From Selaginella moellendorffii (taxonomy: Eukaryota > Streptophyta > Lycopodiopsida > Selaginellales > Selaginellaceae), in contig NW_003314398.1 in the NCBI RefSeq assembly GCF_000143415.4, positions 1 through 64,000 of the forward strand: a stretch of DNA of 64,000 nt, in the 5' to 3' direction. The translations under genes and the position numbers were made by a program. Shown here one piece after another: positions 1 through 10,854 of this stretch; the first letter of the stretch is position 1, and every line of letters begins with the position of its first letter. The notes beneath the pieces are model-generated. The model saw only the letters and a list, made by a program, of their open reading frames with translations, ran no database searches and had not been told where the DNA came from.

Positions 1-129
1 CACTTAAACAGAGGGGTTGATAAGAGGAACCAGCAATACCGACCTCCTGCCATCGTGGCAATAAGGAAAGAGTGTCCATAAGGATTAGCCAACAGGTAAC
101 TTTCGATACTCGAAGTCACATTCGCGACA
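1..129 (-). repeat. LTR 5'-end fragment, inverted
   Basis: Read on the minus strand from position 129 this is the first ~130 bp of the retrotransposon LTR seen in full at 9672-10840 (TGTCGCGAATGTGAC start). No polypurine tract precedes it. The flanking sequence at 131 (ctccttaagtagctt) is internal-domain sequence matching about 11,648, so the fragment sits inside an element and is not a proper LTR end. It may continue beyond the window edge. Confidence 0.8.
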
Positions 130-3100
130 GCTCCTTAAGTAGCTTAGTGTTGGATTAGTGTTGAGTTTAGTAGAAAAGAGAGTGGCATGAGCTTGTCTAT
201 GTTGTGAACAAAAAGTCAGTGGTGTTAGGTGTTATAAATCTCTATTAATGGAGTGTGGCATTTATGTTGCATTTTGTTGAATCAAGTTGACACTTGATAC
301 TCACATAAACCTTTGCAGTAATGACATAGGCATTGTTCATAGTGTTGCTTGATTGATGATCAAGTCATTATGATACTTATATCATATCTATGTGATAATA
401 AGCAATGTGGTTACGAAGTTGCTTGGTTAGACGATGATCAACCACAAAGTGGTTGATAGTGAAGCTAGTCTACTTGCACGTAATAACATTATAGTAGCTT
501 TAACTAAATTCTCAATGGTGGTCCATTATGCTAAGTTTAAGTTGGTTCCTTGTTTCTTGAGGGTTTGCCTATGAGATGTTGGAAAAGGTTATAGCATTCA
601 TTTGTTATAACTTGTTGGTTGATCCGTTAACACTTGGAGTAGATTGTTAAATGGAGAAGGTGTGTAATTGAGGCATTAACATTACTAGCATTTGTGTTAG
701 TGGAAATGGCATTGTTATTTCAAGTGATGAGGATTTTCCTTAGAGCTTGATTTTCCATGTCATTTTTTTTGTTAATGTTTGGGTTTCACATTGGATCTTG
801 AAAGTGATTGAAGAAGAGTGTTAGTGCAATGTGGATATCTGAAGATATGGTCTTTGTGATCAAGCCTTAGATGTTCATTTTGCATTTGTGGATGTCAATG
901 TTGGATATCGAAGATATGGGCAAAAATGTTTGATGCTTAAGCATACTATGGGTCTTGAGAATTTGTGTTGAGGTGAACCTATGTGAAATTGTTAGTAGGA
1001 GGAAGTTGGTTGAGTCTTGAAAGTTTGTATTCCCAGACTGAGAGTTATTCTTTCTCTAGGATGGAAAATTTTCCACAAATTTTCTTAAGCTTTTCCAATG
1101 GCTAATCTAATTTTCCAATGGTTAACCTTGCATTTTGCTAGACTCTATGAGAGTAGTGAGCTCTCACTAATCTTGACTTAGTCTTGGTAGCCCTACACCT
1201 TGGCTGAGGATGGTGATGTCCAACTTAGTTGTTTAAGGTTAAGATATTGGTACCTATACTATAGTTTTGTCTATGAGGAGGTTGTGTACTAATATGAGTC
1301 CATCTCATGGTCTCCACTGTAGTTTCGACTGAGTGTTGATCATGCATAACTAGCCTATTCAAGGCATGCTCAAAGCTATTGGCTAAATACATTAGTGAGC
1401 TTATTGCAGTTGGGTTGAATTCGGGTGATCATTTAGTTCATGTTTATCCATGAACCTATATTTCATACTTGGGGTATTACGTTCATATTGGACAAGTATA
1501 TGACTTGATGATGTGAGTTTGGTGTTTGGGTCCTGTGAAGGCAAGTTGAAGAGTGATTATTGGTTGCTTTGTGACTAGTGATTGCTTGTAGACTTCATCA
1601 AGGACTATTGACACTTGCTTCACTTGATGATGATTTAGCAGTAATGGGTTTGCTTTACCAGATAGTGTTGCGGAGGATCATATTATTAGACTTATATGAT
1701 TTCTTTTCCATGTTGACATGTCGATTTCTTTGTCGATATCATTTAGTTGCGTTTAGTTCGTAGTGTTGGATTTCATTGAGTCTTGAATGTGGTGTATCAC
1801 TCCTTGATAATGTGTTATCTGTAACTGAGTATTGTTGGAGGATTAGCCTCGGATACTAACTAAGGTATCTTCGACTTTGGTTAGCTTGGTTGTTAAAGAG
1901 CTTTGGGTGGTGATTCACTTTTGCTTTCTTCTAACTTTGTTATAGTGTTGATAGCATTGAAGTAATGCCTTGTCATTGACGTTATTGATATTGAGATTCG
2001 AATGAAATGAGATGTCTTTCCGAAAGATTGATATTGAGTTTCATTAGTCTTGATGAAGATAGCGTTGATGATTTGGCTATAGTTTTATGTTATTGGCATT
2101 CGTGCATTTGCTAGTTAGTAATTGTATTGACGTTCAAACAAATTGAGTGGCAAGTTTGAGTTAGTTGTGTTCTATATAAGATTATTTAGTAGGGGTTGAG
2201 CTTTGGCTTTTCTTTGAAAAGTGATTTAGTTGTGGACTACGCTAGCTTTGTGAGAGGAAGAATTAGTGGTCGGTATTGAAGTGATTGAATCCTTATTAAA
2301 TTTCAATGGGGATATATCGATCATTGATGATTCTTCTTGTGCTTGTTATGAAGTGAGTTATGTCTTCCTATAAATGGATTCATGGAAGATCGTTTAATGA
2401 TCACTTGTTGAGCATAGCTTCATTGTGCTTGGCTTTTGGATTGATGCAGATATGCTCTTCATTAGCTTTGCATTATAAAGTTTAGCTTATGAATGTGTTG
2501 AAGAGGATATTATGAATTGTGCCATGATTTGTTCTTTAGCATTGAAGTTCATGCAAAACTTGTGATCATTGTTAAGCAAAACTTAGCTATAGACTTCTTT
2601 AAAATTTTGGTTTTTTGAGTTTTCATGCTCATTGTTTCATTTGTTAGAAGTTGTTAAATAAGGCATTTTGGCTCATAGCTTCAATGTTGAAGTTAGTATT
2701 TACATCTAACAATCATTGGTAATGATTGACTATCATCTAGGATAGTTGAATATCCTTATCAAAAGTTTTGTTTGATTATTATTAATATGGAATGATTTGC
2801 CATTCTTTGGGATGGTGGATTTCTTTTTCAATGATGATTTTGCATGTCTCCTTTTGATGGGATGATTGCTGATCTTTCATGATGGTTAGTTGTTCTCTTT
2901 GATGGCTTATGGCTTTTCGCAATACCACATGTTTTTTGTGATTTGCTTTGGATTGGTCTCTTGGGTTTGAGACATCGATAGGATGTTGCTAGCACTTGCT
3001 TAGACAACTCTGGTTCCTTGGTATTATTGAGTAAGATCTATTTAGATTGGCTAGTGTGATAGTTGGCATGAATGAGTGTTTATTCGTGTGCATAGTGAAA

Positions 3101-3558
3101 TCTTTAGTCATGGGGTAGCTACTATCGACTGGTCATATCACTCGCCTCTCTGTCGATGTTCCTTATTCCGTTAAAAGGGCGTGACCGTGTAAACAACTCT
3201 AACTGCCTATTTACAATAGTTTATCTAAACCTTACCAATGGGTTTGGTTTCTTTGCTCAGAAGGGTTGGGGCCTCTTCTCTCTATGTCCCTGCGGGCAGG
3301 GGTGTATCACACTTTTGTAAGCTAGGTGACACCCAGAGCAGCAAGGGTGGCTGACTCTGTTAGTCATTTCCTTGTCAGCAATAGCTGGAAGGTGTCTGAG
3401 CTGGTAGCGCATCTGCGTTAGACACAGAGGTTGCCTCCTAACTCATTTAAATTGGTGCATTTCTCACATAGTGTGAATACCGTGAACTTTTTCTGGAGTT
3501 GTTTCCTTGGCGGTATTCTAGACTCAAGTATGCATCGACGAGGATGTCGATCTTCCCT

Positions 3559-3569
3559 AGGGGGGAGAG
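3559..3569 (+). other. Polypurine tract of copy A
   Basis: AGGGGGGAGAG lies directly before the TGTCG start of the 3' LTR. The same position and sequence type recur before the 3' LTRs at 15932 and 21112 and, inverted, at 4449-4460. This fits the plus-strand priming site of an LTR retrotransposon. Confidence 0.8.
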
Positions 3570-4016
3570 TGTCGTGAATGTGACTTCAAGTATCGAAAGT
3601 TACTGGTTGGCCAGTCCTTACGGACACTCTTTTCTTACTGCCACGATGGCAAGAGGTCGGTATTGCTAGACCCTTTATCAGTCCCTCTTGTGCTAGTGGA
3701 GTTAACTGGGCATTTTGAGTGTACTTAGACTGGACGAGCATAAGGACGGAATTCCTACGTGTTATTAGCTAAGCATACTTAGCCCAGTAAGGAGTTCCCA
3801 TCTTGTTTTGTCTTGTACTGGCTAGTGACAAGAACCCTCACATATTGAGATTAGTCCCTCAATATCGCTGGATGATAGCTTACCATGTCTGCCAAACACC
3901 TTTGCTATCATACCCTTTGTGTTAGTCTCATTTCGATCCCAAATGCTATTTATGAAAAGTGTCCAAATTTACTCATTTGGCATATTTACGGAATATAAAG
4001 ATTGGCCTGAACACTA
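3570..4016 (+). repeat. 3' LTR of copy A, truncated
   Basis: First ~447 bp of the LTR, starting TGTCGTGAATG. It ends at the short LTR palindrome around GAACACTATTGTGTTT (4009-4024), after which the sequence turns round into the inverted LTR of copy B. Confidence 0.8.
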
Positions 4017-4448
4017 TTGTGTTTAGGCCAATCTCTATATTCCGTAAATGTGCCAAATGAGCCAATCTAGACACTTTCCATAAATAGCATTTAGGACTGA
4101 AATCAGACTAACACAAAGGGTATGATAGTGAGGGTGTTTGGCAGTCACATTTAGCGAATATTGAGGAACCAATCTCAATATCGCGGGGGTTCCCAACACT
4201 AGCAAGTGCAAGTCAACAACATGAGTTTCTCATCACCATATCAAGTATGCTTGACTAAATGACAACGTAGGATTTCCTTCCTTAGTACCCTTCCGGTCTA
4301 AGTGCACATGTGATGACCAGGTTACTTAGGCGAAAACTGATAACGGGTCCAGCAATACCGACGTCCTGCCGTCATGGTAGTAAGGAAAGAATATCCGAAA
4401 GGACTATCCGACAGGTAACTTTCGATACCCAAAGTCACATTTGTGACA
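4017..4448 (-). repeat. 3' LTR of copy B, truncated
   Basis: On the minus strand the LTR starts TGTCACAAATGTGAC at 4448 and runs to the pivot at about 4016/4017. It pairs with 3570-4016 in a head-to-head palindrome. Confidence 0.75.
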
Positions 4449-4460
4449 CTTTCCCCCCCT
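4449..4460 (-). other. Polypurine tract of copy B
   Basis: On the minus strand, an A followed by seven G and AAAG lies immediately before the LTR start at 4448, as in the other copies. Confidence 0.7.
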
Positions 4461-7400
4461 AGGGAAGATCGACATCCTCATCGATGCATACTCGAGTCTA
4501 GAATACTGCCAAGGAAACAACTCCAGAAAAAGTTCACGGTATTCACACTATGTGAGAAATGCACCAACTTAAATGAGTTAGGAGGCAACCTCTGTGTCTA
4601 ACGCGGATGCGCTACCAGCTCAGACACCTTCCAGCCATCGCCAACAAGGAAATGACCAACGGAGTCAGCCACCCTTGCTGCTCTAGGTGTCACCCAGCTT
4701 ACAAAAGTGTGATATGCCCCTGCCCGCAAGGACATAGAGAGAGAAGCCAGAGGCCCCAACCCTCCTGAGCAAAGAAACCAAACATGTCAGTAAGGGTTAG
4801 ATAAACTACTGTAAACAGGCAATTAGAGTTGTTTACACGGTCATGCCCTTTTAACGGAATAAGGAACATCGACAGAGAGGCGGGTGATGTGACCAGTCGA
4901 TAGTAGCTACCCCATGACTAGAGATTTCACTATGCACACGAAGTGCCGAAGCCAGTCTACCTCTACTGGCCCATACTCAAAGATCAATAGATGGACAATA
5001 TCAAAGTCATTAGACAATGATATCTTAGAGTCTTAATTATCAGTGAATAATGCTTAGATTAGAACACAAAAGTATTCCAAGTAAGTTATCATCTGATAAA
5101 CTAGTATTATAGTATAGGAACCATCAAGATCATCATAATTGGTAAACATAGGATTCACCATCCAACAAAATTCAATAGTCAGTATATCATCAAGTAAACT
5201 CAATGATAAAACTTAACTACCAAAGGTTGCAGACAATATGCCAAAAAACTTACAAAAGATAACTCAAAGAACACAAAGTATCATTGACTGGCAAGCAAAA
5301 TATTCGTGAATGTATCACCCAAAGGAAATAACATCTTAATCTATCAGAACTAACACAAGCAATGATTAACAGAACAGAATGAATGTTGCAAAACTAACAA
5401 ATATAGCATTTATGCCAACCATCGCACTAGTTAATCTGAATAGATCCCAGTTAACAATACAAAGGAACTAGAGTTGCTCAAGCAAGCATCGGCAACATAC
5501 TTTTGATGTCTCAAACCCAAGAGACCAATCCAAAGCAAACCACAAAGAACATGTGGTAATGCAAAAAGCTAAAAGCCATGCATAAGTGTCAATAACACAA
5601 AGCCATAGCCAAATCATCAACACTATTTTCATCGAGACTAATGAAACTCAATATCAATCCGAAAGAGAGACATCTCATTTCACTTGAATCTCAACATTAA
5701 TATTGTCAACAACAAGGCATCACTTCAATATCATCAACACCATAACAAAGCTAGAAAAAAGCAAGAGTGAATCACCACTCAAAGCTCTTTAGCAACCAAG
5801 CTAACAAAAGTTGAAAATACTATAGTCAGTATCTGAGACTAATCCTTCAGCAAAACTCAGTTATAGATAACACTTCCTCAATGAGTGATTCACCACATCC
5901 AAGACTCAATGAAATCCAACACCATGAACTAAACGCAACCAAATGATATTGACAAAGGTAGAGTCGACATGCCAACATGGAAAACCCATGTAAGTCTAAC
6001 GACACGATCCTCCACAACATTATCCGGTAAAGCAAGCCCATCACTGCTACATCTTCATCGAGTGAAGCAAGTGTCAACAGTCCTCGACTAAGTCTACAAG
6101 CAATCACTAGTTGCAAAACAACTAACAATCACTCTTCAACTTGCCTTCACAAGACCCAACACTAAACTCATGTCATCGAGTTATATACTTGTCCAGCATG
6201 AACATAATATCCCAAGTACGAGATAAAGGTTCATGGACAAGCATAAAGTAAATGACTACTCAAATCCAACTCAACGGCAATAAGTTCACTAATGCATTTA
6301 GCCAACAACTCTGAGCATGCCTTGAAGAGGCTAACTATGCATGACCAACACTTAATCGAAACTAAAGTGAAGACCATAGGATGGACTTATATCGATACAC
6401 AACCTTTTGATAGACAAGCTATAGTATGGGTACCAACATCTCAACCTCAAACAATTAAGTTGGACATCATTATCCTCAGCCAAGGCGCAGGGCTACCAAG
6501 ACTAAGTCAAGATCAGTGAGAGCTCACTACTCTCATAGAGTATAACGAAATGCAAGGTGCAACCTGCCACCAAGGAGAACGCTATAGAAGAAAGGTACAA
6601 GGGTCACCCTTCTAGAAAAGTGCAACAGCCACTTTCTTACACCAACTCTAGACTCTATCCAACTCAATTGTCTTAGCCCCAAAAGTCAGCATCCCTTTCG
6701 GGTTGCATCATACAAACTACCTACTAAAGTATAAGCTAACCAAAGTCAACTTTAACCCCTTCACTAGTTTGTACTGACTTACGAAAATGAAATGGTTTTC
6801 GAGCAAAGTGATCAACAGATCAGCTATTGGAAAAGTCTAAGAAAATTTATGGAAAATTTTCCATCTTAAAAAAAAGAATGACTCTCAGTCCAGGAATGCA
6901 AACTTTCAAGACTCAACCAACTTCTTCCTACCTACAACTTCACATATGTTCACTTCAACACCAATTCTCATGACCCATAGTATGCTTAAGCCTTGAACAT
7001 CTTTGCCCATTTTTCTAATATCTAACACCGACATCCGTAAAATGCAAAATGAATATCCAAGGCTTGATCACGAAGACCACATCTTTGGATATCCACATTG
7101 CACTACACTCTTCTTTAATCACCTTCAAGATAAAATCTGAAGCCAAAACACAAACAAGAAAAATGACATGGAAAGAATGACACATCAAGCTCTAAGGAAA
7201 ATCCTCATCACTCGAAACAATAATGCCACTTTCACTAACACAAGTGTTAGCGATGTCAATGCCTCAATTACACACCTTCTCCATCCAATAATCTACTCCA
7301 AGTGTTAACGGATCAACCGAAAAGCCATAACAAGTGAATATTACAACCCTTTTCAACACTTCATTGGACAAACTCAAGGAAACAAAGTACCAACATAAGC

Positions 7401-8651
7401 TTGGCATAATTGGACCACTATTGAGAATTTAGTCAAAGTTACTATATGCTACTATGTGCAAGTAGACTAGCTTCACCATCAACCACTTTGGGGTTGATCA
7501 TCGTTTAACCAAGCAACTTCGTAAACACATTACTCATTATCACATGGATATGATATAAGTATCATAATGACTTGATCATCAACTGAGCAACACCAAGAGC
7601 AACACCCATGTCATTACTTCAAAGGTTTACGTGAGCATCCAATGCCAACTCAATTCGGCAAAATGCAACATAAATGCCACACTCCACCAATAGAGATTTA
7701 CAACACCTAACACCATTAATTTTGGTTCACAACACGGACAAGCTCATGCGACAACACGGACAAACTCATGCGACTCTCTTTCCGACCAAACTCAAAATTA
7801 ATCCAACACCAAGCTACTCAAGGAGCAATAGCAAGGTTCCCCGGAAAAGAATTGAGCATTGCAACCCAAGTCTTCCAATAGCAAGCCTAGACAAAATGAT
7901 ATAGCGCTTCACCGCTATCCATCCCATAACTCACCATTTGTAAGACCATCATCTCCAACATACATCAAGGTAGGGACTCTTGATTGCATAATGTGAACAC
8001 GAGCAATGAGTCACACCTCGTTGCAAATCATTTCTCAAAGAAGAGAAGATAATTTACATGTTTGATCCTTCATCCCCGATGACTCTCTTTTCGGTCTCAT
8101 CTTTGACTACACCTCAAGCTTGCTTTCACTCTGCCTTCAGTCCAATCCAAGAAAAGTTTATGAGAGAGTACAGAAATGACTACCTAAACCAATAGACTCA
8201 TCCCTATAGTCTTGATTGATCCACTTGTAACCATGCCTATGAAGGATTTACTACTGCCGTGCTAAACAGCTACAGACCAGCCTATTTCCCACTCATAGCA
8301 AACCCAGGGAAGGTTTACTTTCACCCACGGTACATGGAACAACTCATAAGAACCATTGGAACAACCCATGGTACAACCGATAGGCTAACATTAATCCAGC
8401 CAACTCAAAGTGTAATCTTGAATTGCTAATGTGCCTCACTCACGAACGAACAAAACATCTCAAATCCATCCTATGAACCCAAGAGTAAGCTCACATCATA
8501 AGATACAACAAGGTAACCAAATCCATACCCAAGGAACAATTGCGAAGTCTTTGCACCCAAATGTGTACCCACTCGGATCATCGTTTTCATCTCTACGTAT
8601 GCAATGAGACTAGTTGCCCAATCTCATTGGATAGTACTCGCCGAGACTCAT

Positions 8652-8663
8652 CCTCTGATACCA
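8652..8663 (-). other. Primer binding site of copy B
   Basis: The minus strand reads TGGTATCAGAGG, three bases after the LTR end CTACA. It matches 11 of 12 bases of the usual initiator-Met tRNA primer site TGGTATCAGAGC of plant LTR retrotransposons. Confidence 0.75.
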
Positions 8664-8665
8664 AA

Positions 8666-9671
8666 TGTAGTGCACGTGGTTTTGACCCTTTATCCTATGG
8701 TAATTTACCATAGGATAACACCACGAAGCGGAACCTAAACCCTCTTTATGCCAAATGACACATGCCACGTGTCCAAAGGACAGTGGTGCAGAACCTGAGG
8801 TTCAGGGCCTTGGGCCACTGAACGAAGGAACGGTGCCAAACTCCCGAGCATGAAGCTAAGGAGTGACAGAACCGGACCACAGAGCAACTCCCAAGCGTAC
8901 AACCCAAGGAGTGAAGGGACAGGAGGCCAGAGCGACTTGGAACAATCCTGGACCAACCAGCATCCTAATGCCAAGACCAGCATGCAAAATAGAGCCAAAT
9001 GGAGCTTGGCGCTATTTTAGCATATTGGTGGCCTAACGTGAGGATATGGGTACTCCACCAGCTAGCATGGAATGGAACTTGGGCTTAGACCCAAGCTAGA
9101 TGCAAAACAAGGACAGGTACGCAAGCGGGAGCTAAACTATGCCTCAGGTTGGTTAGCCATGCCCGACCTACCAACTATCCCTACTATACATTTGGAACCC
9201 CCCACAACCCCTGTCCCCCCTTGAGGAACACACGCTTTGGGCTTTCACCCTAAGCTTCCCTTAGTATCAAGAGTTAGTCTCTGAGACAAGCTTAAAACTT
9301 ACTAAGTATAGGTTAGCGCTAGATTGTGAATTTAGACATGGGACGAACACTATTGTGTTCAAGCCAATCTCTACATTCCATAGATATGCCAAATGAGCAA
9401 ATCTATACACTTTCCATAAATAGCATTTGGGACCGAAATGAGACTAATACAAAGGGCATGATAGCAAGGGTGTTTGGCAGACACGGTAAGCTATCATCCA
9501 GCGATATTGAGGGACCAATCTCAATACGCGAGGGTTCTTGTCAAGCCAGTGCAAGACAACGCAAAAGAGAACTAACAAGCCAGGCCAAATATGCTTGGCT
9601 AAATAGACACTTAGGAATTCCTTCCTTATGCTCGTCCGGCTAAGTACAGATGCAAAGTCCAGTTTACTAAG
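8666..9671 (-). repeat. 5' LTR of copy B
   Basis: About 1.0 kb of LTR on the minus strand ending CTACA at 8666. The upstream end (first ~150 bp) is missing at the junction with the forward LTR at 9672. It holds only one ABRE-like box (GCCACGTGT at 8764-8772), whereas the forward LTRs hold four. It also has the C-rich complement of the G tract near 9,200-9,225. Confidence 0.75.
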
Positions 9672-10680
9672 TGTCGTGAATGTGACTTTGGGTATCGAAA
9701 GTTACCTGTCAACTAGTCCTTACGGACACTCTTACCTTACTGCCACAATGGCAGGAGGTCAGTATTGCTGGGCCCGTTATCAGTCTCCGCCTAAGCTAGT
9801 TGAGAAACTGGTCTTCGCGTGTGCACTTGACCAGATGGGCATAAGGACGGAATTCCTACGTGCTATTTGTCAAGCATACTTGACCTGGTTAGAGAAACTC
9901 ATTCGTTGACTTGCACTTGCTAGTGTTGGGAACCCCCATGATATTGAGATTGGTCCCTCAATATCGCTAGATGATAGCTTACCGTGTCTGCCAAACACCC
10001 TTGTTATTATGCCCTTTGTGTTAGTCTCAATTCGGTCCCAAAAGCTATTTATGGAAAGTGTCCAAATTTGCTCATTTGGCATATCTACAGAATATAGAGA
10101 TCGTCCTGAACACAATGGTGTTCATCCCATGTCCAAATTCACAATCTAGGGACATTCCATATTTAGTAAGTTTCGAGCTTGTCCCAGAGACTAACTCCTG
10201 ATACTAAGGGAAGCTTGGGGTGAAAGCCCAAAGCGTGTGTTCCTCAAGGGGGGGGGGCTGTGGGGGGTTCCAAATGTATAGTAGGGATAGTGGGTAGGTC
10301 GGGCATGGCCGACCAACCTGAGGCATAGTCTAGCTCCCGCTTGCGTGTCTGTCCTTGTTCTGCATCTAGCTTGGGTCTAAGCCCAAGTTCCATTCCATGC
10401 TAGCTGGTGGAGTACCCATGTCCTCGCGTTAGGCCACCGGTATGCCGAAATAGCGCCAGACTCCGTTTGACTCCGTTTTGCATGCTGGTCCTGGCATTGG
10501 GATGCTGGTTACTCTAGGACTGTTCCAAGTCACTTCGGGCTCCTGTTCCTTCGCTCCTTGGGCTTTATGCTCAAGAGTTGCTTCGTGGTTCAGTTCTGTC
10601 ACTCTTTGGCTCCATGTTTGGGAGTTTGGCACCGTTCCTTCGTTCAGTGGCCCAAGGCCTTGAACCTCGGGTTCCTATGG

Positions 10681-10742
10681 ACACGTGGCATGGACACGTG
10701 GCATGGACACGTGGCATGGACATGTGGCATGTGACACGTGGC
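10681..10742 (+). promoter_or_regulatory. ABRE/G-box array in LTR of copy C
   Basis: ACACGTGGC occurs at 10681-10689, 10694-10702, 10707-10715 and 10734-10742, with a degenerate acatgtggc at 10720-10728. The first copies have a 13-bp period (acacgtggcatgg). ACGTGGC is the canonical ABA-responsive element bound by plant bZIP factors, and CACGTG is the G-box. The position near the LTR 3' end, downstream of U3 landmarks, makes a promoter or enhancer role plausible but unproven. Confidence 0.6.
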
Positions 10743-10787
10743 ATCTGTCACATGGCACAAAGAGAGTTTAGGTTCCACTTTGTGGTG

Positions 10788-10816
10788 TTATCCTATGGTA
10801 AATCACCATAGGATAA
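10788..10816 (+). repeat. Perfect 12-bp inverted repeat near LTR end
   Basis: TTATCCTATGGT (10788-10799) and ACCATAGGATAA (10805-10816) are separated by a 5-base loop, 24 bp before the LTR end. The hairpin is conserved in the other LTRs, at 17645-17673 and inverted around 8,690-8,720. Confidence 0.85.
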
Positions 10817-10842
10817 AGGGTCAAAACCACATGCGCTACATT

Positions 10843-10854
10843 TGGTATCAGAGG
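10843..10854 (+). other. Primer binding site of copy C
   Basis: TGGTATCAGAGG two bases after the LTR end at 10840, complementary to the 3' end of initiator-Met tRNA with one mismatch. Confidence 0.8.

Larger units (their letters stand above)
130..4016 (+). mobile_element. LTR retrotransposon copy A, 3' part
   Basis: A forward copy of the non-coding family. Its internal domain (130-3569) matches the internal domain of copy C, for example the spacer around 11,700-11,800, but lacks segments such as the ~300 bp present at 12,640-12,900 of copy C. A polypurine tract (3559-3569) precedes a 3' LTR starting TGTCGTGAATGTGAC at 3570. The LTR breaks off near 4016, where an inverted copy begins. No ORF above about 60 codons is present, and no gag, protease, reverse transcriptase or integrase motif was found. 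Confidence 0.8.
4017..9671 (-). mobile_element. LTR retrotransposon copy B, inverted
   Basis: A minus-strand copy with its 3' LTR at 4017-4448 (truncated), polypurine tract at 4449-4460, a non-coding internal domain to about 8651, primer binding site at 8652-8663 and 5' LTR at 8666-9671 (lacking its first ~150 bp). It is the inverted partner of copy A and keeps segments that copy A has lost, such as about 4975-5340. Only short ORFs occur. It is decayed but structurally complete enough to define the family. Confidence 0.8.
9672..10840 (+). repeat. 5' LTR of copy C (full length)
   Basis: 1,169 bp from TGTCGTGAATG to GCGCTACA, with TGT...ACA ends. Landmarks in order: a short palindrome (GAACACAATGGTGTTC) near 10,110, a G tract at about 10,248, the ABRE array at 10681-10742 and a perfect hairpin at 10788-10816. 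It abuts the primer binding site. Confidence 0.85.
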
